From positions 747,450-811,449 of the forward strand of contig NZ_KV700385.1 in the NCBI RefSeq assembly GCF_001687305.1: DNA of 64,000 nucleotides, in the 5' to 3' direction. Under the pieces are notes generated by a model that did not search any database, was not told the origin of the DNA, and saw nothing but the letters and a program-made list of their open reading frames with translations. This DNA is from Actinomyces vulturis (lineage in GTDB: Bacteria; Actinomycetota; Actinomycetes; Actinomycetales; Actinomycetaceae). How positions within the stretch are numbered: the first letter of the stretch is position 1; each line of letters opens with the position of its first letter. Positions 19,525 to 26,939 of the stretch are shown in pieces. The position numbers and the translations under genes are program-made.

Positions 19525-20577
19525 ATGGCTACCCCCGGCTTCCCTGGGCTCGCTGGATCACAGATGAGCAAAGAAGAAAAATCTGCTCGCATCGCCGTGA
19601 TGATTTTCCCCTTCATCATGCTTAGTGCATTTATTGGAGCATTCTTTTCACCTGCGACATTTGTTCCTCTCGCAGGTTATCTGACTCCTTTGCTTGCTGT
19701 GACCATGTTCGGTATGGGCATGACTCTTACCGTTCCTGATTTCACGATGATTGCTCGTCACCCCAAACCCGTCATTGTTGGTGTGGCAGCACAATACCTC
19801 GTGATGCCTCTTGTGGGATGGACTGTTGCTCATATCCTTCCCCTGCCTGCACCTGTGGCTGTGGGCATTATCCTCGTGGGATGCGTCCCAGGGGGCACCA
19901 CCTCCAATGTGGTGACCTTCCTGGCTAAGGGCAATACCGCACTGAGCGTGTCCATGACTGCTTTCTCCACGATGCTCGCCCCCATCGTCACCCCCTTGCT
20001 GACCCTTCTTCTGGCAGGCACTTATATGCCTATTAATGCTCAGGCTATGGCCATCCAGATCGTCAAGATCGTCCTCCTGCCTGTCGGCTTGGGCCTGGCC
20101 CTCAACGTGTTCTTTAACTCCCTAACCAGCAAGGTCCAGCCCATCATGCCCTGGGTTTCCGTGGTAGCTATCGCTGGTGTTGTTGCCGCAGTGGTGGCCA
20201 AAAGCGCACCGCTCATTGAAACCGCAGGCTTCCTCACCTTCTTCGCTATTGCCCTGGAAAATGCCGTGGGCTATTCCCTGGGATACGCTGTGGCACGCGC
20301 CGTGGGCCTGACCCGCGCCGATCGCCGGACCCTGTCCATCGAGGTGGGCTTGCAGAACGCAGGCTTGGGCTCAACCCTCGCCATGACTCACTTGGGTGCC
20401 GCCGTGGCTATGCCCTGTGCAATCGCTACCTTCTGGCACACCATGACTGGTGCGGGATTGGCTATGTACTGGCGCCTGCGCGGCTACCCCCTTGGTGAAG
20501 ATCCTTCCCTTGAAGCAGAACTGCTCTCCGTTACCGCTTCGGAATCGGAAGATGCAGTCACTGCATCCGCATCCTGA
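19525..20577 (+). CDS. Bile acid:sodium symporter (BASS) family transporter
   Basis: A 350-residue membrane protein with about ten hydrophobic segments. MFGMGMTLTVPDF and GCVPGGTTSNVVTFLAKGNTALSVSMTAFST are the family's crossover motifs that form the sodium and substrate sites. Bacterial members carry bile acids, pantoate, keto acids or other organic anions; nothing here decides which. AAGGA precedes ATG 19525. It lies 15 bp before an MFS gene and is probably co-transcribed with it. Confidence 0.88.
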   Translation: MATPGFPGLAGSQMSKEEKSARIAVMIFPFIMLSAFIGAFFSPATFVPLAGYLTPLLAVTMFGMGMTLTVPDFTMIARHPKPVIVGVAAQYLVMPLVGWTVAHILPLPAPVAVGIILVGCVPGGTTSNVVTFLAKGNTALSVSMTAFSTMLAPIVTPLLTLLLAGTYMPINAQAMAIQIVKIVLLPVGLGLALNVFFNSLTSKVQPIMPWVSVVAIAGVVAAVVAKSAPLIETAGFLTFFAIALENAVGYSLGYAVARAVGLTRADRRTLSIEVGLQNAGLGSTLAMTHLGAAVAMPCAIATFWHTMTGAGLAMYWRLRGYPLGEDPSLEAELLSVTASESEDAVTASAS

Positions 20578-20592
20578 CTGTAAACGGCTGAT

Positions 20593-22035
20593 ATGAACCT
20601 CACCTCCACACATCAATCCCGACGCCCTCGTATCTTTGCAGCAACCTTCGTCTCCGAAATTGCTGTGGGGGCACACGTCGGCGGTGTGGGCGCACTCATG
20701 GTGCTGCTCGCCAATGATTTCAACACTCCGGTGGCTACTTTCGCCATCCTGAGTTCCTTCCTTGGTGTAGGCATGGTGGTTTTTAGCCTTCTCTCTCGCT
20801 GGCTACTCCAAGCCACGGCGGGCACCATCCTCCGCCTGGCCGCCTACCTGGTGGTCTTTGGAGCAATCGGCCTGGCCTTCGCCCCATGGATTTGGCTCGT
20901 CATTGTGTGCGGTCTTCTCGTGGGATGCGGAACCTCGCTGGTCATCCTCATCGTGCCCGCCGTGCTTGCTGGTCCTCGCCGTGCCCGCGATATCGCTCTG
21001 GCCAACGGCGCCTCCTCAGCAGCATCCATCGCAGCACCACTGGTTTATGGCTTCTGCGATTCGCTACCCGGAGTTCCCGGACGCTGGGCCGCACTGATGC
21101 TGGCCCTCCCCGCCATGTACGTGCTAGCTACTATTCGTCACATTGATTTCGTCAACACCCCCTCAGCATTCGCCGAACGCTGGGAAGGGCGAAAAGGGCG
21201 AGCGCGCCGGAAAGACCTCTCTGACGCCTTTGGCCCCGTGAGCACAGTCCGAGCATTCGGTGGCGCAGAAAACGTTGCCGATGATGAACTCGCACGTGCC
21301 ACTCTGGCTCATGGTGCTACCTCCGTTCATGTTCCTGATCTGGGTGATTATGACAGTGTCTCCGTGGGCGCGGTGACTGATGCTGCACCGTCAGTAATGG
21401 AAGACCACATCCATCCCAGTCACACACCCCAGGAACAGGTACTGACAGGACTAGCCGGGCGGCGTCACCTGCGTATTGCGCTGAATCTTCTGCGAGTTGC
21501 GCTTAGCCTTGTCACGGAGTTTTCCCTCTACGCCTGGGGGGTGGCGCGTTTGGTCGAGAACGGCGTGCCTACAGCAACGGCAGCAACTTTGGGGGCTGTA
21601 TTTCCCCTCGGTATGGCAGCAGGGCGCTTGTCTGCTGGTCTGCTCATCCGCTGGCGTTATGTTTTCGTGGCCAGCATCGCCGCCTCCATTGTCGGTACGC
21701 TCATGATTGGCCTGGGCTTGCACTTGCCTCAGATTATTGCCGGTTTAGTAATTGCCGGCATGGGCAACGCCTTGCTCTACCCCATTACCGTGGATGACTT
21801 GGTGGCTATTGATGGGCTTTCGCCCAACCGTGCCGCAGCGCTGTGCTCCCTGGGCGGTGGCGTAACTGTATTCGTTATGCCTCTTATCCTTCCCCTCGTG
21901 GGGCACTATCTGAGTTTGGCGCACTCCTTGCTGCTACTTTGCCCCATCGCTCTTATCCTCTACTTCATCCCCACCGGTCGAAGTAGTGTTCATGACAATG
22001 ATGAGTTCGTAGAGGAGATTACAGCCCGAGCATGA
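20593..22035 (+). CDS. MFS transporter
   Basis: A 480-residue, 12-segment transporter with a long soluble loop between the two six-helix halves (about residues 195-285, rich in charged residues). No diagnostic subfamily motif is recognised; the opening ATFVSEIAVGAHVGGVGALMVLLANDF is MFS-like. The start has only a weak ribosome site and lies 15 bp after the BASS stop. A palindrome CGAGCATG-AA-CATGCTCG (22027-22044) overlaps its stop codon. Confidence 0.8.
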   Translation: MNLTSTHQSRRPRIFAATFVSEIAVGAHVGGVGALMVLLANDFNTPVATFAILSSFLGVGMVVFSLLSRWLLQATAGTILRLAAYLVVFGAIGLAFAPWIWLVIVCGLLVGCGTSLVILIVPAVLAGPRRARDIALANGASSAASIAAPLVYGFCDSLPGVPGRWAALMLALPAMYVLATIRHIDFVNTPSAFAERWEGRKGRARRKDLSDAFGPVSTVRAFGGAENVADDELARATLAHGATSVHVPDLGDYDSVSVGAVTDAAPSVMEDHIHPSHTPQEQVLTGLAGRRHLRIALNLLRVALSLVTEFSLYAWGVARLVENGVPTATAATLGAVFPLGMAAGRLSAGLLIRWRYVFVASIAASIVGTLMIGLGLHLPQIIAGLVIAGMGNALLYPITVDDLVAIDGLSPNRAAALCSLGGGVTVFVMPLILPLVGHYLSLAHSLLLLCPIALILYFIPTGRSSVHDNDEFVEEITARA

Positions 22036-22066
22036 ACATGCTCGCAAATGCATCAAGATGTTGACT

Positions 22067-22106
22067 GAAGCGTTGGGGGCGAGCGAATGCTCGGCCCCAA
22101 CGCTTC
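22067..22106. terminator. Bidirectional hairpin terminator
   Basis: GAAGCGTTGGGG / CCCCAACGCTTC with an inner GAGC-GAAT-GCTC stem, between convergent genes. Confidence 0.85.
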
Positions 22107-22114
22107 ATCTCCTA

Positions 22115-23428
22115 TTACGATTTCTTCGTGAGAACATTGTCAGCACTGAATGGAGTGCGTGGCTTATTCCAGCGTTTATCTTCATTCCCCCACCACGGCA
22201 TATGACCTACATAGCCGTCTGTCGGAGGCTCGTCACTGTCAGGATCAAAGCCCAGTTCACGTGGGGTCTCCTTGATGAAGTCGCACAGGAAGTATTTATC
22301 CTTATCGTCGAAGTGCTCGCGAACAATCGTGCGGAACTCGCCCATCTCAAAGTAGAGAGCATTCGTGAGTGGGTTACGACCCGTCGTTTTAATCTTGTAC
22401 ATCCAGTACATGAATAGAGCGATGTTAGAAATTAGTGCTGCCATGGAGCAGGCGATATTCGCTGCAGGGTTCATCGTGGCGAAGTTTGTCATTGATGACG
22501 GTGGCACCAAGATCTCGGGGAGCAGGTTATTCGCTGCAATCCAGAACATGAGGGTAAAGCACCGGAACCAAATCCACTGTCCCTTCGCCCAGGTGAATGC
22601 AGGGATTGTGCAAGCAAGCAGTAATGCCAGTGTGCAATACCAGGTGTAGTCAGCCAAAGAGTTGTAGAGAAAAGCATGGTTCCACAGGTCGTAGGCAATA
22701 ACCCAGGGCCACACCATGTCCACCCAAATGAGACCACGAACCTTCTGTTTCCCTGGGGAAGTTACCATGATCTTGCCTAGACCAGTGATCGTGATGATGT
22801 TGAGTAGGCCAGCAAGGGCCGAGGCAATATTCCACCAACCGCCAATCGTGCGGAAACCTGTGGCAGGGTCAATACCCACATGGCCAGCAGCGAAGTTTGC
22901 TGCAACACCCTCATACCAGGCCTGTGAACCTACCTCGCCGGCTACGCCACGAGCTTCAGGTAGGCCAGCAATCATGTCAATACCGTTGTGGGTTTCATTG
23001 ATATGGGCTAGGCAAGTCCAATCTGCACCACAGGCGTAATAGGTATCACCTTGGAAGAAAATCGTCAGGTCGCGGATATTGGCTTCCATAATGTTGGCGG
23101 TTAATCCAATCCATAAAGCCACGCCAAACCAGATGGCATAACGGTGGGCTTTTCGCGGGTTACGCTTGCCGTACACCAGAAGGAAACCGGTCATTGTTGC
23201 CGTGGCTACCATGATGGCGTACTTGCCGAAAGGGAACCAACCAACCATCGGTGTTCCGTGAATGGCGGCATACGGCATCATGAGAATGCCCCCAACAGTC
23301 CACAGGGCAAAGATCGTCCAGTTCCACCGTCGGTTGATCTCGGCAATGAGAATCTGGAGGCCAAAAACTAGTAGCCAGATCATATAGACCGTCGGGGTGC
23401 CAATCTCCCACAAGAACAGTGAATGCAT
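22115..23428 (-). CDS. DUF5692-type polytopic membrane protein (copy A)
   Basis: A 437-residue protein with about nine hydrophobic segments and a long acidic cytoplasmic tail. I assign the DUF5692 family from memory of its pattern. Key segments shared with copy B at 24859-25902 are EANIRDLTIFF, a WNIASALAGLLNI block, VIAYDLWNHAFLYN and GQWIWFRCFTLMFW. It differs by an extra loop of ~60 residues containing Cys (YYACGADWTCLAHINETHNGID), and by a ~45-residue tail. AGGAG precedes ATG 23428. It is divergent from an SRPBCC-like gene. The biochemical function is unknown. Confidence 0.75.
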   Translation of the reverse strand: MHSLFLWEIGTPTVYMIWLLVFGLQILIAEINRRWNWTIFALWTVGGILMMPYAAIHGTPMVGWFPFGKYAIMVATATMTGFLLVYGKRNPRKAHRYAIWFGVALWIGLTANIMEANIRDLTIFFQGDTYYACGADWTCLAHINETHNGIDMIAGLPEARGVAGEVGSQAWYEGVAANFAAGHVGIDPATGFRTIGGWWNIASALAGLLNIITITGLGKIMVTSPGKQKVRGLIWVDMVWPWVIAYDLWNHAFLYNSLADYTWYCTLALLLACTIPAFTWAKGQWIWFRCFTLMFWIAANNLLPEILVPPSSMTNFATMNPAANIACSMAALISNIALFMYWMYKIKTTGRNPLTNALYFEMGEFRTIVREHFDDKDKYFLCDFIKETPRELGFDPDSDEPPTDGYVGHMPWWGNEDKRWNKPRTPFSADNVLTKKS

Positions 23429-23695
23429 CAGTGAACTCCTGTAGTGGTAGAGGTGCTAGATAACCAGCGCGGAATCATCACAAAGTCACCGATCAACGAC
23501 GTTGTTAATCGGCGGAATACCGGCGTTTTCCGGTATCGATATTTTTCATGATTGGGACAAAAGTCGGCTGAATTCAGCCTAGGAGACATCGTAGGCTGGG
23601 TGGGTCCGTCGCGCACAGAGAGGTGCGCAGATGTCCTGTGATGAGACAAAGCAATGGTGCTTTTGTTCATCATGACAACGAGAAAGTGAGGAGAA
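23429..23695. promoter_or_regulatory. Divergent promoter region with inverted repeat
   Basis: The shared upstream region of DUF5692 copy A and the SRPBCC gene. ATACCGG (23517-23523) / CCGGTAT (23530-23536) is a perfect 7-bp inverted repeat with a 6-nt loop. It could be the operator that controls both genes. Confidence 0.4.
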
Positions 23696-24730
23696 ATGAC
23701 TCTTTCCTTGAAAGGTCTGGCTAAAACTGCTGGTGTGCTCGGAGCAGGGGTGCTGTCTGGCATGGTGGTTTTCTCCCAACTCACCGGAAAAGCTACTCCA
23801 GAAGAGCAAGCCTGGCACTACCCCTCAGATGACTTGGTTGACGCTAACTACAAGAATGCCTATTCATCCACCTACGCCGTTGACATTGATGCCCCTGCCT
23901 ACGCCGTATACCGCATCTTCAAGCAAATCGGGTGCGATAAGTCTGGTTCCTTTTCTTCGGAGTTTCTCGAGCGTGTCTTCGCGCGCTTGCCTTTCTTCAA
24001 CTCCTACGAGATCCAAGAAGAATTTCAGCAGCCGGACTCCCTTGTCCCTGGTGACGTGGCAGCATTTGATTTCCACGGCATGTCCATGGAATGGGCTGAC
24101 GTGGTCCCTGGAAAGTACTTGTGTCAGTGGGTGGATACAAAGAACCCGCCTGCTGCTCCAGGCTCATACGCATTCCGTTACCCCACCATGAAACATTACG
24201 GTGTGGCCTGGTGCTTCTACATGGTCCCCCTCAAGGGTGGACGGACGCGTTTGATCAATCACTGGCGTATTGGTTTCGAGCCCGATACTGCCCTGCCAAA
24301 GGCCATCAACTGGCTCAACATTGAACTTATTGGCGGCTGCATGACGCACATGCAGAATCTCTACGTCAAGCGCGTAGCTGAGTTCAGCAAGAAGCAGCAG
24401 CACACCGGCAAGTTTATGCGCGGAGTACTGGGTGGCCGCTTCTTCAACTCCGGAACCCCAGCAGGGCGCTGGGATGGAACACCTCTATTTGAAGAGACTT
24501 ACACCCAGTGGATGCGTTACGGTCGCCAGAATCCGGCAGTCGCCGAAATACGCCCTCCCGTTACTGACAATCCCGAATGGCCACCCACCGGCCCTGGAAC
24601 TCCCTGGGCTGACATAGTGGACGATGAGTATTTCGAGGGTTGGAGTGAACCCGAATTCAGTTGGGAGGAGCAGATTCGCCAGAAGATGGAGAAAACTTAC
24701 CTGCCTAACTGGGGTAAGGAAGGCAAGTAA
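23696..24730 (+). CDS. SRPBCC-like (START-fold) membrane-anchored protein
   Basis: A 344-residue protein. Residues ~5-28 are hydrophobic (LAKTAGVLGAGVLSGMVVFSQ) and look like a membrane anchor or signal. The core, from DIDAPAYAVYRIFKQIG through SLVPGDVAAFDFHG to WCFYMVPLKGGRTRLI, follows the SRPBCC pattern (a hydrophobic-ligand-binding helix-grip fold). The C-terminal ~110 residues are Trp/Pro-rich and unfamiliar. A GAGGAG ribosome site lies before ATG 23696. It is placed between two DUF5692 paralogues on the opposite strand, suggesting a shared lipid or sterol-like ligand; that is inference. Confidence 0.7.
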   Translation: MTLSLKGLAKTAGVLGAGVLSGMVVFSQLTGKATPEEQAWHYPSDDLVDANYKNAYSSTYAVDIDAPAYAVYRIFKQIGCDKSGSFSSEFLERVFARLPFFNSYEIQEEFQQPDSLVPGDVAAFDFHGMSMEWADVVPGKYLCQWVDTKNPPAAPGSYAFRYPTMKHYGVAWCFYMVPLKGGRTRLINHWRIGFEPDTALPKAINWLNIELIGGCMTHMQNLYVKRVAEFSKKQQHTGKFMRGVLGGRFFNSGTPAGRWDGTPLFEETYTQWMRYGRQNPAVAEIRPPVTDNPEWPPTGPGTPWADIVDDEYFEGWSEPEFSWEEQIRQKMEKTYLPNWGKEGK

Positions 24731-24740
24731 CTAACCAATG

Positions 24741-24799
24741 AAAGATAGAGGTGGTGGGGCAGGTGATCAAAGATCACCTGCCCCACCACCTCTATCTTT
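24741..24799. terminator. Very long bidirectional hairpin
   Basis: A perfect 28-bp stem (24741-24768 with 24772-24799) and a 3-nt loop between the convergent SRPBCC-like and DUF5692 genes. It ends in TTTT on the plus strand. Confidence 0.9.
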
Positions 24800-24858
24800 T
24801 GGATCCGTGAACTAATGCCTGAGTCAAGCATTTCAGATGTCCCTGGTTCTGCTGTTTG

Positions 24859-25902
24859 TTAGTACACGGCGTCGTATCCCAAATCATGAGGAGAAGCATT
24901 CAGGCGAGCAGCGATACGACGCTTATCATCCTCGCTAGCATGTTCGGCAACCATGCGCGCGTAGGAAGGGGTGTCGGAGTAGACCTCTTGGATGAAAGGA
25001 TTACGTTTTTTCTTGATGATGCGCCACATGTGGTAACTGAACACTGCGATATTGGCGATTAAGGAGGCGGCAGCGAGAAGTGTCATCGCTGTGGGGTTAT
25101 GTGCCGAGCGATGTGCGAACATGGAATCCTGCATGAAGTGTGGGAAGGTTAGCACTACAGCAGACCAGCAGGTTAGCGTGTAGGCGCGGTACTGGATCCA
25201 GGAACCTTTTCCGAAGGGGAGCAGGGCAGGGATGGTGCAGGCGGCTAGAAGAGCAATGCCCGAGTACCAGGCGCGGTCCGCCAGGCAGTTATAGACGTAG
25301 GAAAGGTTCCACAGGTCGTAGGCGATGATCCACCAGATGGTGAGGTCGCCCCAGATAATGGCTTTGGACTTACCTTTGGCTACGAAGATGCCGATCCAGC
25401 CTGAGATAGCAAGGAAGTTCAAGATGCCGGCAATGCCATTCATAATGTTCCAAGGTCCACCCCATGTCACCATGCCTTGAGAGGGGTCTACGCCGTGGAT
25501 GGAGAAGCACTGGAAGTCACGGATGACCGCTTCGATAATGTTGACGGCCAGGATAAACGGTGGAATCAAGAGGTACCACTTGTTGTAGCGTAAGCGCGGA
25601 AAGTACTGCAGCGCCACCAAACACAAGGATCCTGCGAGGGCAGAGTATTGCTTAACGATGGGGAACCAGCCGGCAGAGTTCGTCCCTTCAGTGGAGTGTG
25701 GCCACCAGAAAACGGTGAGAAGTAATGGGATGACTATGAACACTGCTAGGACTACCCATTTGTTTCGTTGAGCTAGCCAAGCGACGGTAGTGAGCGCAAC
25801 CGTGACCACAATGAGCATGAGGTAATCCCACCACTGACCCCGCTCGAAGAAGAATAGTGTCGGGTAATCTGGTGGAGTGATTGTCGCCAGTGAAGTGAAC
25901 AT
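24859..25902 (-). CDS. DUF5692-type polytopic membrane protein (copy B)
   Basis: A 347-residue paralogue of the protein at 22115-23428, with about nine membrane segments. Shared blocks include EAVIRDFQCFS, WNIMNGIAGILNFLAISGW, IIAYDLWNLSYVYN and GSWIQYRAYTLTCW. It lacks the extra Cys loop of copy A, and its cytoplasmic tail (NPFIQEVYSDTPSYARMVAEH) is shorter but related. AAAGGA precedes ATG 25902. No function is known to me for the family. Confidence 0.75.
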   Translation of the reverse strand: MFTSLATITPPDYPTLFFFERGQWWDYLMLIVVTVALTTVAWLAQRNKWVVLAVFIVIPLLLTVFWWPHSTEGTNSAGWFPIVKQYSALAGSLCLVALQYFPRLRYNKWYLLIPPFILAVNIIEAVIRDFQCFSIHGVDPSQGMVTWGGPWNIMNGIAGILNFLAISGWIGIFVAKGKSKAIIWGDLTIWWIIAYDLWNLSYVYNCLADRAWYSGIALLAACTIPALLPFGKGSWIQYRAYTLTCWSAVVLTFPHFMQDSMFAHRSAHNPTAMTLLAAASLIANIAVFSYHMWRIIKKKRNPFIQEVYSDTPSYARMVAEHASEDDKRRIAARLNASPHDLGYDAVY

Positions 25903-25994
25903 CGTCGTTCCTTTTCAGAGCATCGCCGATTGACTAGCTGCGTGGATGCGTAAGGGGGGCTGCTTGTGGTGTGACAGATTGTGCAGGCCCTAAG

Positions 25995-26008
25995 TTTTCA
26001 CGTGAAAC
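25995..26008. promoter_or_regulatory. parS-like 14-mer (ParB binding site candidate)
   Basis: TTTTCACGTGAAAC matches the bacterial parS core GTTTCACGTGAAAC at 13 of 14 positions and contains the 12-bp palindrome TTTCACGTGAAA. It lies in the non-coding region 25903-26107, upstream of DUF5692 copy B. No other such site was noticed in the window. Confidence 0.55.
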
Positions 26009-26107
26009 GCTAGAAACTATTTTTCCTCGTCTCATCGTAGAGATGAGCTGACCTTGAACCCATTTGCTATGAAGTAAACGCTGTAGTGAACGCACGTGCA
26101 CAATGGG

Positions 26108-26140
26108 AGAAGGGGCAAGAGTCATTGTCTTGCCCCTTCT
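26108..26140 (-). terminator. Hairpin terminator of the small surface gene
   Basis: AGAAGGGGCAAGA (26108-26120) / TCTTGCCCCTTCT (26128-26140), a perfect 13-bp stem with a 7-nt loop, just beyond the 3' end of the gene at 26174. Confidence 0.75.
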
Positions 26141-26173
26141 TTGAGATGAGTATTTAGGTGTGGCTAGAAGGGA

Positions 26174-26773
26174 TCAGTCAAGGTGATGTTTCTTCTTGGT
26201 GCCTGCCTTCCGTTCTTTCCAAGCGAAGGCTCCTACGCCTACACCGAGACCGACGATGGCCGCAATAATGGCAGGAATCCAGCCGGGACCGGAGATTCCA
26301 TTGTTGTTTTGTTTGGATTCAGGAATGATTGCGTCGGGGGCATCACAGGGTTCATTGGTGAGTGCAAGTTGATCTCGCATGACGACCATTTGCTTCACCC
26401 CATCGGCGCCTTCATTGGCGGTGATGAGCACGTAGTCGCCATTAGTCATGGGGACTTCACCGGTGACAAACTCGCCGTTCTGGCTGTAGACCACACCAGG
26501 AAGGTCTTTGAGGATGATGACGTCATCGTCTACTCCGCAGAAGTCTCGGACCCAGCCTTGCATATCGATTGGGTTAGGCATTTTCCCTTCTTCCGCGGGA
26601 ATGCCTTCCATGCTTGGAGTAGGGGCGATAGTGGCTGTTGGTGTGGGCGCTGGAGTCTCATCGGCAAACGCCGGAGTGCCGACGATGTTGAGAATCGCGC
26701 CGATCACTATAAAACCGGGGAGGATGAGTGCGGTGAGGATGCGTCCAATTCGTCTGTGAGAGACGGGTGTCAT
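26174..26773 (-). CDS. Small secreted protein with C-terminal membrane anchor
   Basis: A 199-residue protein of unknown function. There is an N-terminal signal peptide (hydrophobic ILTALILPGFIVIGAIL, likely cut near AFADE), a Pro/Thr linker, and an ~90-residue extracellular domain with two cysteines (DFCGVDD and EPCDAPD) that could form a disulfide. A C-terminal membrane helix (GWIPAIIAAIVGLGVGVGAFAW) is followed by a Lys/His-rich tail, without an LPXTG-type motif. ATG 26773 is preferred over TTG 26788; the ribosome site is weak (GAAAG). It neighbours a sortase substrate and could be surface-displayed with it. Confidence 0.65.
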   Translation of the reverse strand: MTPVSHRRIGRILTALILPGFIVIGAILNIVGTPAFADETPAPTPTATIAPTPSMEGIPAEEGKMPNPIDMQGWVRDFCGVDDDVIILKDLPGVVYSQNGEFVTGEVPMTNGDYVLITANEGADGVKQMVVMRDQLALTNEPCDAPDAIIPESKQNNNGISGPGWIPAIIAAIVGLGVGVGAFAWKERKAGTKKKHHLD

Positions 26774-26847
26774 GATGTGTTCTTTCAACGTTATGTGTAG
26801 TGATTACTGTTCAAGATAAGAATAATAGGTATTGAAATTGAATATGA

Positions 26848-26886
26848 GGCAGGGCGCTTCCGCGAGTATTGCGGAAGCGCCCTGCC
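26848..26886 (-). terminator. Hairpin terminator of the sortase-substrate gene
   Basis: A 16-bp perfect stem (26848-26863 with 26871-26886) and 7-nt loop about 55 bp beyond the gene's stop. Confidence 0.75.
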
Positions 26887-26939
26887 ATTGACTTCACTGG
26901 GTTTCATTAGTGATGAACCTTAGTGAAGTGAGTGCTAAT

